Source: Symsagittifera roscoffensis
Taxonomy: Eukaryota; Xenacoelomorpha; Acoela; Convolutidae
Assembly: GCF_963678635.1 (NCBI RefSeq)
Contig: NC_087070.1
Location: 25,414,007 to 25,478,006 of the forward strand
DNA length: 64,000 nt
Direction: 5' to 3'
Notes under the pieces: generated by a model
Seen by the model: the letters and a program-made list of their open reading frames with translations, nothing else
Database searches by the model: none
What the model was told of the DNA's origin: nothing
Made by a program: the position numbers and the translations under genes
In this document: in pieces, positions 1-12,535 of the stretch
Position numbering within the stretch: position 1 is the stretch's first letter
Layout of the letters: the number at the start of each line of letters is the position of its first letter

Positions 1-1
1 C

Positions 2-193
2 GTCGCTAAATCATGTGAGAAAATTAACGAAACAGTCAGCAATGTAGTTAAAACTCAATTCGAGAAAATAGATTTCACTGAACTGTTAACATCAAATATC
101 AAAGCAAAACAAAATACAAAAACACACAGAGAAGCAAGCAGCAGCAGACATAGTAACTCCCGAAATCAAAACAACAACAATAAACCAAAATGA
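2..193 (+). CDS. C-terminal end of non-LTR ORF1 (partial, copy 0)
   Basis: The frame entering the window encodes the helical C-terminus of the zinc-knuckle ORF1 protein (SCEKINETVSN-like). It is nearly identical to the same region of copies 1 and 2. It stops at TGA (191-193), which overlaps the ORF2 start codon as ATGA, the arrangement also seen in copy 1. The rest of the gene is outside the window. Confidence 0.75.
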   Translation, partial: VAKSCEKINETVSNVVKTQFEKIDFTELLTSNIKAKQNTKTHREASSSRHSNSRNQNNNNKPK

Positions 194-1358
194 ATAGACT
201 CAAGATAGCACAACTCAACTGCAGAAGTATAAACAAGCACAAACTGGAGATCCAAGATCTTCTAGCGAAACACAACATCACTAGTCTGCTTCATTGAAAC
301 AAAAACCAAATATCCACCAAAACTACAAAACTTTAACCTTGCAGCAGCAATCTGTGACAGTGTCACAGGCTCGGCAATTTACATCAGAGACAACATACAG
401 TACCAAGTATTGGAACAAGCACAACACATAAACCAAAACCACAGAGAATGCAGAAAAGTATGCGAGACGATCAAGATCAGACTACTAGAAATCAACTGTC
501 CGAAGTGGATTGTAAAATGGACCAAGAGTTTTCTGACAGACCGAGAGTTAACAGTAGTATACCACCTAGCCAAAGCCGACAGTTTCACACCCAGTGCAGG
601 AGTACCACAAGGAAGTGTAATCAGTCCAATTCTTTTCAACATCTATGTAGGCAAACCAGATGCAGGTCTAACAACAATATCACAATATGCCGACGACATA
701 GCAATTTACACAAGTTCAAATACAAGCAAGAATGCAACACACAGACTACAAGGTGGCCTAAACAAACTTGAAGCATGGTGCCAGAAATGGAAGATAGACG
801 TGAACCCGGAGAAGACGAACTTTATACTTTTTACAAGACAGAAGAAGAATGACTGCAAATTAATGCTACAGAACGAAGAAATCGAACCACCAACAACCAT
901 TAAATTTCTGGGAATTACATTAAATGACAACCTGACATGAAAGACTATCTACAAAGAATTGAAATCAATTTTCTACTAGTACTACGAGCCAAAGGCATCA
1001 AATTCAAATCTTAAAGTTTTTGTACCAATCAACAATTCTACCAGTTTTCACATACGCATCACCTTCGTGGGCAAAAACATCTACAAGGCACTTACAAAGA
1101 TTGCAGAACAGAGCACTAAAAATAGCCTACCATCTACCAGTAACAACACCAACAGACGAAGTACATAAAATCACCAGGATGAAGACGATTCAAGAAGAAC
1201 TAACAAGACTAAACTCAAATTACCTCAAAAGAGCTGCACAGACAAACCCCAAGATACAAGAACTAATCCGAGACACTCTACAATAATCAACAGACACATA
1301 CGCACACAGATTCACACCAGTACAAGCAATTTTCCAACAACACCTTTCCGCAAGATGA
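190..1358 (+). pseudogene. Non-LTR ORF2 (endonuclease/reverse transcriptase), deleted and frameshifted
   Basis: ORF2 starts normally at ATG 190. It loses two bases near 284, which shifts the frame inside the endonuclease. It is then missing the rest of the endonuclease and the N-terminal half of the reverse transcriptase through the deletion at about 478. The surviving RT part keeps the PQGSVISP and YADD (catalytic) motifs at about 605-700. Another short deletion near 955-965 and further small changes break the C-terminal part. This copy cannot make an active enzyme. The 176-aa open stretch at 410-940 is an accidental joining of two distant domains. Confidence 0.8.
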
Positions 1359-1958
1359 ACAACACCCGGAAGTTAACAGCTTAAAGAGCAGCTGGTCTGC
1401 TTCAGAAGCTTAATTGGTCACAGACCAACACATACTTATCATCGATCCACAACTCAACACCGTCAATCTACAGACGCAACACCACGACAACACCACTACC
1501 AGACAACGACAATCTACAACTCAACAATCGGATGTACAAGAGCCTTCTCTCCACTGCCTTCACTACACCGTGCACACAACTGCCCCAGGAAAGCACTCTT
1601 TTTCAAGAGTCATAAGTCGGCCGATAAAGCCTGTATAAAGGTGCTATTGGAACCAAGTCCCAAACCGGCACTTGCAAACCCAACGGTGCGCAGCCAACCT
1701 GGGTTCTGACTTGGATCGGTCGCAGTCCTGATTGGCTTTTTGTCCCTCCAAGAAAACAAGATATCTGTGTTGGTGCCGGCTCTCGGACAGGAGAGAGTGT
1801 CACGGCCGCAGATCTAGAAGTTGGTTGGTCCCTATAACACCCTAGTCTAAGCAACACATTGCGAAAGCGGTGCTAGCTTTCTAGGAGGCAGAGATACGTT
1901 GCGACCGGGTCTGCGATTGCTTACTTGGACAACCTCTACTCTGTCGTTATTGTTGGAC

Positions 1959-2122
1959 CTACCAAGAGTAACCCGACCGAAGAGGGTCTAGAGTGAAGAA
2001 GAAAGTGCCCAGAAGGACGAAGAGGGTGCAAGAAGAAGGGCTACCAAGAGTAACCCGACGAAAAAGAGCCTAGAGGGAAGAAGAAAGTGCCCAGAAGGAC
2101 AAAGAGGGTGCAAGAAGAAGAA
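1959..2122 (+). repeat. 82-bp direct repeat in the non-LTR 5' UTR (copy 1)
   Basis: Two purine-rich units begin with CTACCAAGAGTAACCCGAC at 1959 and 2041 and continue into GAAGAAAGTGCCCAGAAGGAC. Copy 2 has the same pair at 6626 and 6708, again 82 bp apart, so the duplication is part of the element. Repeated 5' UTR units often carry promoter activity in non-LTR elements, but nothing in the sequence proves that here. Confidence 0.7.
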
Positions 2123-2198
2123 AGTACTAGACGAAGAGGGTGCAAGAAGGAGCATTCCTGCTCACATAGTGAGCGAAGAAACCCCCCCCCCCCCCACA

Positions 2199-4534
<2,336 letters not shown>

Positions 4535-4564
4535 GCTCAAGGTGTACTCCACACCAACCAAACC

Positions 4565-4580
4565 GGCCTTTTTAAAGGCC
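4565..4580 (+). promoter_or_regulatory. Histone mRNA 3' stem-loop (perfect)
   Basis: GGCCTTTTTAAAGGCC forms a 6-bp stem with a 4-base loop, 30 bases after the H3 stop. It is flanked by AAC before and ACCCA after, the classical context bound by stem-loop binding protein for 3' processing of replication-dependent, non-polyadenylated histone mRNA. Confidence 0.92.
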
Positions 4581-4724
4581 ACCCAACTATCAGTTCTTTA
4601 TTTCTTCACAGTGAGCTTAGCTCAAGCTAACTTCGACCAGAGCAAGCTCAAGCTGGTATAGGTTGAGCTCTGCTTCCCCCTCATTGGGGTGACGCAGCTG
4701 GAAATTGAGCTCGAGCTAGCTGTT

Positions 4725-5450
4725 CAATTGCTCCCGTACGTAGCCTAACTTTTTTGAGCTTCGAGCTCTGAGAGCTCGGCAAGCTACCTCATAGAGCTCA
4801 GGCAAGCTTGTATGATCTTGATTTAAATCACAGAGCTCGAATAAGCTCTGTGGACTGACCAGTTTAAGCTAGTACATCTTGTGTGAGCTCAAAATTTTTT
4901 CAATTGCTCCCGTACGTAGCCTAAATATTTTTAAGTTCGAGCTCTCAGAGCTCGGCAAGCTACCTCAGAGAGCTCAGGCAAGCTTCTACGAGCTTGATTT
5001 TAATCACAGAGCACGAATAAGCTCTGTGGACTGACCAGTTTAAGCTAGTACACCTTGTGTGAGCTCAAAGTTTTTTCAATTGCTCCAGTACGTAGCCTAA
5101 CTGTTTTCAAGTTCGAGCTGTCAGAGCTCGGCAAGCTACCTCAGAGAGCTCACGCAAGCTTCTATGAGCTTGACTTCAATCACAGAGCACGAATAAGCTC
5201 TGTGGACTGACCAGTTTGAAATGGTACTCCTTGTGTGAGCTCAAAATTTTTTCAATTGCTCCCGTACGTAGCCTAACGTTTTTGAAGTTCGAGCTCTCAG
5301 AGCTCGGCAAGCTATCTCAGAGAGCTCAAGCGAGCTTCTATGAGCTTGATTTAAATCACATAGCTCAGATAAGCTCTGCGGACTGACCAGTTTGTGCTAG
5401 AAGGTCTTTTGGGAGCTCCTAAAAAATCAATTGCTCCTTTACGTGCCTAA
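4725..5450. repeat. 176-bp tandem repeat between H3 and H4
   Basis: Units begin with CAATTGCTCCCGTACGTAGCC-like sequence at 4725, 4901, 5077, 5253 and 5428 (a decayed last unit), giving spacings of 176, 176, 176 and 175. Each unit is full of GAGCTC, AAGCTT and AGCT words and contains a short hairpin (CAAGCTT...GAGCTTG). No coding potential is seen. The stretch 4581-4724 before it is similar AGCT-rich unique sequence. Confidence 0.9.
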
Positions 5451-5511
5451 CTTTTTTTATACTTGAAATATTTTTTGTTCCGGTTGAGCTCTGCTTCTTA
5501 TCAGCTCTCGC

Positions 5512-5644
5512 ATTGGCTGTTGGTATGAGGGCCAATGAGAGAGCAGAGAAGTCGGTCAAAAAATGATAGGTACCTAGCGATTTTTTGCCAATCCCAACCC
5601 CAACTTCTACTTCAAATTCTACAACAACTACAACTGCAACAACC
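5512..5644 (+). promoter_or_regulatory. Histone H4 promoter and leader remnant with CCAAT boxes
   Basis: Upstream of the H4 pseudogene there is an inverted CCAAT (ATTGG at 5512-5516), a forward CCAAT at 5532-5536 and another at 5588-5592. The leader is rich in ACAAC/CTACAAC, like the H2A leader at 11107-11150. Paired CCAAT boxes are common in S-phase histone promoters. No convincing TATA box is visible. Confidence 0.5.
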
Positions 5645-5956
5645 ATGTCTGGACGAGGAAAGGGAGGAATAGGACTTGGCAAACGATGAGCAAAGAGGCA
5701 CCGAAAGATCTTAAGAGATAACATCGAAGGCATCACCAAGCCAGCCATCAGACGTCTTGCTTTACGAGGAGATGTCAAGCGTATCAGTGGACTGATCTAC
5801 GAAGAGACCCGAGGAGTGCTCAAGAACAGCTTGGAGAGCGTGAACAGGGATGTTGTAACCTACATCGAGCATGCCAAGAGGAAGACAGTTGTAACCATGG
5901 ACATCGTCTACGCCCTCAAGAGACAAGGCAAGACCTTGTACGGATTCGGAGCTTAA
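5645..5956 (+). pseudogene. H4: Histone H4 pseudogene with an internal stop
   Basis: The 104-codon length (with stop) equals that of a normal H4 gene, and the frame runs without indels from ATG to GFGA-stop. Codon 15 is TGA (5687-5689) in place of a glycine codon of the N-terminal tail. Other changes hit core residues: [10 protein letters not shown] for RLARRGGVKR, and [13 protein letters not shown] for LKVFLENVIRDAV. The downstream stem-loop is reduced to a short AAACAGGCCACC at about 5995-6006. Preserved length with many replacements argues for long neutral drift. Confidence 0.92.
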
Positions 5957-6099
5957 GAAACTTCTTACCAGCTGCTCTCCTAGCTGCAGCACCAAACAGG
6001 CCACCAACTATCTTAGTTCTTAAGTCAACCTCTTCTAGAGCTCAAACTAGTTCAGCTAGTTAGTCTAGAGCTTTCAGCGTATCTAAGCTAACTTAAAAC

Positions 6100-6198
6100 G
6101 CTAGCTCGATTCTGATTGGCTCTCCCATCTTGGTGGTCGATTTGAACTTGTTACCTCAAGACAGGGAGCCAAATTGGGAGTAAAGTCAAAAGTCAATC
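6100..6198 (+). promoter_or_regulatory. H2A upstream region separated from its gene by the retrotransposon
   Basis: An inverted CCAAT box (TGATTGGCTC, 6113-6122) lies just left of the 22-bp target duplication of non-LTR copy 2. The matching right-hand duplication sits in the H2A leader 4.9 kb away, so this is probably the original H2A promoter, split by the insertion. Sequence between the H4 end and here (5957-6100) is AGCT-rich and otherwise featureless. Confidence 0.5.
6177..6198 (+). repeat. Left target-site duplication of non-LTR copy 2
   Basis: GGAGTAAAGTCAAAAGTCAATC matches 11093-11114 at 20 of 22 positions (AA here against TC there). The element 5' end starts right after it. Confidence 0.75.
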
Positions 6199-6856
6199 GA
6201 CAACACCACTGGCAACACAATCTACAACCCAACAATCCGATGTACAAGAGCTTCTCTACACTGCCTTCACTACACCCAAGGAAACAACTGCCCCAGGAAA
6301 GCACTCTTTTTCAAGAGTCATAAGTCGGCCGATAAAGCCTGTATAAAGGTGCTATTGGAACCAAGTCCCAAACCGGCACTTGCAAACCCAACGGTGCGCA
6401 GCCAACCTGGGTTCTGACTTGGATCGGTCGCAGTCCTGATTGGCTTTTTGTCCCTCCGAGAGAGTGTCACGGCCGCAGATCTAGAAGTTGGTTGGTCCCT
6501 ATAACACCCTAGTCTAAGCAACACATTGCGAAAGCGGTGCTAGCATTCTAGGAGACAGAGATACGTTGCGACCGGGTCTGCATTTGCTTACTTGGACAAC
6601 CTCTACTCTGTCGTTATTGTTGGACCTACCAAGAGTAACCCGACGGAAGAGGGTCTAGAGGGAAGGAGAAAGTGCCCAGAAGGACGAAGAGGGTGCAAGA
6701 AGGAGGGCTAACAAGAGTAACCCGACGAAAAAGAGACAAGAGGGAAGAGGAAGGACAAAGAGGAAGAAAGGAAGGACAAAGACGAAGAAGGTGCAAGAAG
6801 GAGCAGTCCTGCTCACATAGTGAGTGAAGAAACTCCCCCCCCCCCCCCCCCCCACA

Positions 6857-8353
6857 ATGCCATCATCCCTTAACTCCCAAATGGCATCAGCAATCGCAAA
6901 CTACGACCAAAGCGACGACGAATCTAATTCCGAGTTAATAATCGAAGGAAGCCTGACACCAACAAGCAATGATCAAGGAAAGGCCTCGCCTCAAAGGCAA
7001 CTGACAATGGGACCAAACCAAGATCAACATGCTGATTACAACACAGTAAAACGAAAGCAGTTCAAGAATGTGCCCAAAGGGCAACCGACAATGCATTCAA
7101 AAAACTGGCAAGACAATCTTGATGACGCTTCGCCTAAAAGGCAACCGACAATGGAGCAAAGTCAAGCAACTAATCGAAAGCGCAAAGCCGAAGAATCACA
7201 CGCTCAAAGCAACAAAAGACTAAACATCAAGAACATTATCTACATAAGCTTTGCAAAAGACAAAATTCCAAGCCGAATGACTTTCACCAAATCAATACGT
7301 AACCTGACTAAAGTACAATATCCTGGTCAAACCAGGGACCTCAAGACTGGCCTAGGCTATTCAATCAAGCCTGAATCGCCTCAAATTGCCCAAGTTATCA
7401 CGCAAGCCAACCTCGATGACCTGTTTCCCGACACAGAAGTAAAAATCGGAGGCAGACAACACAAGACAAACCAACCCAAGAAGAAACAAACTTCCAGCTT
7501 TGTTATCTCAAGAGTCAGTGAACAACTCAGCGAAGCTGACATCAAATCTGAACTTGAGGAGATCAACAACATCAAGGTAGCAAAGCTCTTCCGAATCCAA
7601 AGCAGAAGCCTAGACAAGCCAACACAACTCATCAGAGTTTTCACAGATGATGACCTCGGCAGTAGAAAGGCAATCGACAATGGGGTCTACATCTGCAACG
7701 AACTGAAACGATGCGAAGCATCCAAAACAGAACCACGAGTAACACAGTGTTACAAATGCCAAAATTTCGGCCACATGGCCATTAACTGTCCGAACCAACA
7801 ACGATGCCTCAGATGTGGCGAAAACCATGCAGTCAGAGACTGCAAAATTCCAAAGCAGCAAGCTAATTGCATCAACTGCAGAGGCGAACACCCGGCGCAG
7901 TACAAAGGCTGCCCGGTTTACAAGTCAGCTCAAGTCGAAGCCCAAAAAGCACAACCAAAAGTGCAAAACTACGCTCAAGTAGTCAAACCACTACCAACCA
8001 CAACCGAAACACAACCAACCATGAGCAAAGAGGACATACAGCAGTTCATTAAAGAAACTGTTGAAACTACAATAGCCGATCGAGTCGAAAAAGCAGTGCA
8101 GAAAGCCATGGACGAAAAGATAACCGATGCAATCACCAAAGCTGTCGCTAAATCATGTGAGAAAATTAACGAAACAGTCAGCAATGCAGTCAAAACTCAA
8201 TTCGAGAAAATAGATTTCACTGAACTTTTAACATCAAATATAAAAGCAAAACAAAATACAAAAACACACAGAGAAGCAAGCAGCAGCAGAATCATAACTC
8301 CCGAAATCACAACTCCCGAAATCATAACAACAACAATAAACCAAAATGAATAG
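6857..8353 (+). CDS. Non-LTR retrotransposon ORF1, zinc-knuckle protein (copy 2)
   Basis: This intact frame of about 498 residues starts at ATG 6857 after a long C tract. It has the same plan as copy 1: a charged N-terminus, a conserved central domain, three zinc knuckles (CYKCQNFGHMAINC, CLRCGENHAVRDC, CINCRGEHPAQYKGC) and a helical C-terminus. The stop differs from copies 0 and 1: a small indel in the last 25 codons moves the frame so that it ends at TAG 8351-8353, giving an 8-base overlap with ORF2. Its expected role is RNA binding and particle formation. Confidence 0.88.
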   Translation: MPSSLNSQMASAIANYDQSDDESNSELIIEGSLTPTSNDQGKASPQRQLTMGPNQDQHADYNTVKRKQFKNVPKGQPTMHSKNWQDNLDDASPKRQPTMEQSQATNRKRKAEESHAQSNKRLNIKNIIYISFAKDKIPSRMTFTKSIRNLTKVQYPGQTRDLKTGLGYSIKPESPQIAQVITQANLDDLFPDTEVKIGGRQHKTNQPKKKQTSSFVISRVSEQLSEADIKSELEEINNIKVAKLFRIQSRSLDKPTQLIRVFTDDDLGSRKAIDNGVYICNELKRCEASKTEPRVTQCYKCQNFGHMAINCPNQQRCLRCGENHAVRDCKIPKQQANCINCRGEHPAQYKGCPVYKSAQVEAQKAQPKVQNYAQVVKPLPTTTETQPTMSKEDIQQFIKETVETTIADRVEKAVQKAMDEKITDAITKAVAKSCEKINETVSNAVKTQFEKIDFTELLTSNIKAKQNTKTHREASSSRIITPEITTPEIITTTINQNE

Positions 8354-11009
8354 ACTCAAGATAGCGCAACTCAACTGCAGAAGTATAAACAAGCACAAAC
8401 TGGAGATCCAAGATCTTCTAGCGAAACACAACATCACTATAGTCTGCTTCAACGAAACAAAAACCAAACATCCACCAAAACTACAAAACTTTAACCTTGC
8501 AGCGGCAATCTGTGACAGTGTCACAGGCTCGGCAATTTACATCAGAGACAACATACAGTACCAAGTACTGGAACAAGCACAACACATAAACCAAAACCAC
8601 AGAGAATGCAGAAAAGTATGCGAGACGATCAAGATCAACACAATGGGTATCATTGTAACAAGTGTTTACCTTAGCCCAAACGCAGAGATAGAGAACGTGA
8701 CTTTCAATGGAAAAGATCCAAAGCACATCATCGTTGGAGACTTCAACGCACAGATCAAATCTGTCAACCCAAAAGCAAGAGCAACCAACAGCAACGGAAG
8801 AGTTGTAGACGCTCTCATGCACAACTACTTCATCTTGAACGGTTCCGAACCAACACACCAAAGTGACTCAGTCCTAGACTTACACTTTGCATCACCAAAA
8901 ATGGCTTGCTTATGCACGAACTATGAAGTGTCAGACACAACACCAAGCGATCACTACATGACAATTGCAGAGTACGAACTAACTGTTCCAAAGAGAACAT
9001 GCACAAAACCAAACTGGCGAAAATTCAGAGGTACAGTAACGAACTACAAGTTCAACCCTGACTCAATCAAAACTGACGAAGGTCTAGCTCGAGAAGCTGA
9101 CCAGATAGCCAAACACATTGACAAGTGCTACCAAGGCAGCCTAAAAGAACACAAGCCCTAATTCACGAACCCACAACTAGTCGAACTAGTCAGAAACAAA
9201 CACAAACTTGAACGACAAAAACAAAAGATGAGACGATATGACCAACAAGACACCAGTGACTACAAAGACCTATGTACAAAGCTAAACAAAACAAAGAAAG
9301 ACATCAGACAGCTAAAACAGACAGTAGAAGAAGAAAACCAACTCAAACTACTCAGTGAAATGAACAAAGGACCAACACAACAGAATTTCTGGAAAGCAGT
9401 AAAAAAGCTCACAGGCACAAGACCTAAACGAACGAGTAAACTGAAAATGACAAATCATGACGCTGCGAACCACTTCGCTAAGATGCTCAAAGCAAACATG
9501 ACGACAAATATAACAAACTCTCAGGCAGCTCTAACGCATGAACAGGAAGTACATGACAAGGTGTCCCACGCGAAAATCCAAGACTTTCAACTGGAACAGA
9601 CAGGTTTTGCACAAACAGAAATTAGCTTAAAGCAACTCAAAGACGTGATCAATCACAGAAAAAACACTGCCCCAGGACAAGACAAAGTTAGCTACAAAGC
9701 GATGAAAAACCTGCCCATCAACGTACTAGAAGTACTAAGACAAATCATAGTACAATCGCTGAGAAGTGGCTACGTTCCTTTAGGCTGGAAACAAGCGACA
9801 GTATCAATGTTACCAAAACCCGAGAAAGACCACAAAGATCCCAAGAACTATAGACCACTCTCACTTACAAGCTGTATCGGGAAGATCTGCGAATGTTCTG
9901 TCAAAGAGCAGCTGCTAGTACACTGCGAAGATCACGAAATCTTCGGACACTTTCAAAGTGCATACCGAAGCAAACGATGCACCACCGACAATTTACTCTG
10001 TCTAACAGAGACAATCTATAAAGAGAATAACTGGAAGCAACCCGTTGCAGCAGCATTTCTGGACGTGCAACGAGCTTTTGACTCTGTCTGGCACGAAGGC
10101 TTATACTACAGACTACTAGAAATCAACTGTCCGAAGTGGATTGTAAAATGGACCAAGAGTTTTCTGACAGACCGAGAGTTAACAGTAGTATACCACCAAG
10201 CCAAAGCCGACAGTTTCACACCCAGTGCAGGAGTACCACAAGGAAGTGTAATCAGTCCAATTCTTTTCAACATCTATGTAAGCAAACCAGATGCAGGTCT
10301 AACAACAATATCACAATATGCCGACGACATAGCAATTTACACAAGTTCAAACACAAGCAAGAATGCAACACACAGACTACAAGGTGGCCTAAACAAACTT
10401 GAAGCATGGTGCCAGAAATGGAAGATAGACGTGAACCCGGAGAAGACAAACTTTATACTTTTTACAAGACACAAGAAGAATGACTGCAAATTAATGCTAC
10501 AGAACGAAGAGATCGAACCATCAACAACCACTAAATTTCTTGGAATTACATTAAATAACAACCTGACATGGAAAGACTATCTACAAAGAATTGAAGACAA
10601 ATCGACAAGGAAAATAAATTATCTACTAGTACTACGAGCCAAAGGCATCAAATCCAAAGTCTTAAAGTTTTTGTACCAATCAACAATTCTACCAGTACTC
10701 ACATACGCATCACCTTCGTGGGCAAACGCATCAACAAGTCACTTACAAAGATTGCAGAACAGAGCACTAAAAATAGCCTACCATCTACCAGTACTAACAC
10801 CAACAGAGGAAGTACATAAAATCACCAGGATGAAGACGATTCAAGAAGAACTAACAAGACTAAACTCAAATTACCTCAAAAGAGCTGCACAAACAAACCC
10901 CAAGATACAAGAACTTATCCGAGACACTCTACCACAATCAACAGACACATACGCACACAGACTCACACCAATGCAAGCAATTTTCCAACAACACCTTTCC
11001 GCAAGATGA
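8346..11009 (+). pseudogene. Non-LTR ORF2, endonuclease plus reverse transcriptase, with one in-frame stop
   Basis: The frame from ATG 8346 to TGA 11007-11009 is 888 codons long and is broken only by TAA at 9159-9161 (codon 272). The N-terminal part is an APE-like endonuclease (QLNCRS, CFNETKT, VGDFNAQ, a SVLDLHF region and SDHYMT near residue 200) that nicks the target. The C-terminal part is the reverse transcriptase with FLDVQRAFDSVWH (motif A), GVPQGSVISPILF and QYADDIAIY (motif C, catalytic). A terminal HLQRLQNRALKIAY segment is typical of Jockey-like ORF2. The stop lies between the two domains, so each half is still an open frame (8346-9161 and 9228-11009). Confidence 0.9.
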
Positions 11010-11092
11010 ACAACACCCGGAAGTTAACAGCTTAAAGAGCAGCAGGTCTGCTTCAGAAGCTTAACTGGTCACAGACCAACACATACTTACAC

Positions 11093-11114
11093 GGAGTAAA
11101 GTCAATCGTCAATC
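11093..11114 (+). repeat. Right target-site duplication of non-LTR copy 2
   Basis: GGAGTAAAGTCAATCGTCAATC is the partner of 6177-6198. It continues into the H2A leader (CTACAGC...), so the target was the transcribed leader or proximal promoter of H2A. Confidence 0.75.
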
Positions 11115-11150
11115 TACAGCTTCTACCACAACAGCTGCAACTACAACACA

Positions 11151-11530
11151 ATGTCAGAAAAAGGAGGAAAATCGAAGAGCGGCAAAGTTGGAGCCAAGGC
11201 CAAGACCCGATCAAGCCGAGCTGGACTGCAGTTCTCTTATGGAAGAATCCACCGATTCATCCGCAAGGGCAACTACGCTGAGCGAGTTGGCGCTGGTGCC
11301 GTGCTCGAGTACGTGACTGCTGAGATCCTTTAGCTGGCTGGCAACGCTGCTAGAGACAACAAGAAGTCCAGGATCAAACCCGGACACTTGCAGTTGGCCA
11401 TCAGGAACGACGAAGAGTTGAACAAGCTGTTCCTCGGAGTGACCATTGCTCAGAGTGGTGTGCTGCCAAACATCCAGGCATCCTAGCCAAGAAGCAATCT
11501 TTGTCTCAGCCCAAGTCTGACAAGAAGTAA
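11151..11530 (+). pseudogene. H2A: Histone H2A pseudogene
   Basis: It begins [16 protein letters not shown] and keeps [12 protein letters not shown] and [13 protein letters not shown]. Damage: the residues normally following GAGA (PVYLA) are deleted, TAG at 11331-11333 replaces the glutamate of AEILELAG, and a small indel near 11480 shifts the frame of the C-terminal tail, which in the next frame reads AKKQSLSQPKSDKK to a stop at 11528-11530. Substitutions such as KPGHLQLAI for IPRHLQLAI add to the decay. Its promoter was displaced by non-LTR copy 2. Confidence 0.92.
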
Positions 11531-11580
11531 AGAGCTTCTACCTCTGCCAGTTGCTAGCTCTCAAGCTTCAACACCAAACC

Positions 11581-11596
11581 GGCCTTTTTAAAGGAC
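11581..11596 (+). promoter_or_regulatory. Histone mRNA 3' stem-loop, one base pair lost
   Basis: GGCCTTTTTAAAGGAC is identical to the H3 stem-loop except for the last but one base (C to A), which breaks one stem pair. It is preceded by CAAACC and followed by ACCAA. Confidence 0.85.
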
Positions 11597-11744
11597 ACCA
11601 ATCTACTAGTTCTATCTACGCGTAGTACTAATTTATAGTAATTAAAGCAAATTTTGTTTTATGTCTGGTGCAAGGCTAGTTTTTTTTACAAAAAAAAGGA
11701 GCTATTCACCAGCAAAAAAGTAGGCAAAGTATGAAAATGAAAAG

Positions 11745-12535
11745 TTTGTAGAATCGTAGCTGCATCAAGCGAACTCTGTTTATTTGGTTAAATTACTTGT
11801 GATTTTGTATCCTGCGACAAACAACTTATCAGCTGTGTTACTATAAGACTTTCTCTGCGACGGTTTCCTAATGACTTTGTTATTATGTCCGAGCAACCTA
11901 ATAAACATTACCAAGTTCAAATCACTGAGGCCAACCTATATGTGCGCAAAATGACAGTAACAGATTATGTACTGTCATCGATAGAAAAAACCCTGTTGAG
12001 AACAATCGCAATATACAATTATATCGAAGTTTTACCAAGAACTTTTTTCACCACAACTGGCGAGAAGAAGACGTTTTACCCAAAGAGCCAGTTCGTCGAA
12101 TGATTTTGGCAATGAGCTCGAATACAGCAACCCTGGGAACTAACCGAACAAACCCATTTCATTATCAAAAATTTCAGCTGAATGAAATCATTGTTTACCG
12201 AAACGGTCTACCAATTGCTGTGTCAATAACTGATAACAAAAGAATATACTATAACACATTGGAGGCTCTAGACTTTTAACAATAGTCATGGAATCAGTTT
12301 GGCTAATTATCACAATCATTATATTAAGGCAATTGATCTCACATCTACTCAGGAGGCTTCACATGCCTTTTTTCATCCTGAACGGACCAATTGAACCATT
12401 TCAGTAGAACTGCAGTTTGATGCACCGCTGGGGGAAAACCTAGAGTTACTTTTCATGGGAGAGCGTGCATCAACAGTTTACGTGCGTTCCGTTAGAAAAA
12501 TAGCTAAAAACACTCTTAATGAATTATATCGGTAA
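11745..12535 (+). pseudogene. Adintovirus/Polinton-type major capsid protein, C-terminal part (module A)
   Basis: It resembles the F54H12.2-like hexon family found in adintoviruses and Polintons, double jelly-roll capsid proteins. Visible segments include LYVRKMTVTDYVLSSIEK and, near the end, ISVELQFDAPLGENLELLF and STVYVRS. This copy lacks the N-terminal half (the sequence left of 11745 is not alike) and has an indel near 12067 and a deletion near 12275. The stop overlaps the protease start by 17 bases. It is an old viral relic and not a functional capsid gene. Bases 11597-11744 hold nothing I recognise. Confidence 0.65.

Larger units (their letters stand above)
1..1438 (+). mobile_element. 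Jockey-like non-LTR retrotransposon, copy 0, internally deleted and cut by the window edge
   Basis: This is a decayed member of the family whose best copy lies at 6199-11092. Bases 1-193 match the end of ORF1, then ORF2 begins. Near 478 the sequence jumps from the endonuclease straight into the middle of the reverse transcriptase, skipping about 1.47 kb present in the good copy (roughly 8637 to 10107). The junction shares the two bases CA, as in end joining. The 3' untranslated region runs to about 1438 and ends in ACATACTTA with no poly(A), the same end as the good copy. The left part lies outside the window. Confidence 0.85.
6199..11092 (+). mobile_element. Near-complete Jockey-like non-LTR retrotransposon, copy 2, in the H2A leader
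   Basis: About 4.9 kb: 5' UTR with two 82-bp repeats (6626, 6708), ORF1 (6857-8353), ORF2 (8346-11009, one in-frame stop) and a short 3' UTR ending ACATACTTA without poly(A). It is flanked by an imperfect 22-bp duplication, as expected from target-primed reverse transcription. A CCHC-type ORF1, an APE-type endonuclease and the RT sequence type (FQSAYR, AFLDVQRAFDSVWHEGL, GVPQGSV, YADD) place it near the Jockey/R1 group. The insertion separates the H2A promoter from its coding region. Confidence 0.9.

Noticed and set aside
410..940. A 176-aa protein in non-LTR copy 0
   Set aside because: It results from a deletion joining endonuclease and RT segments and is not a separate gene.
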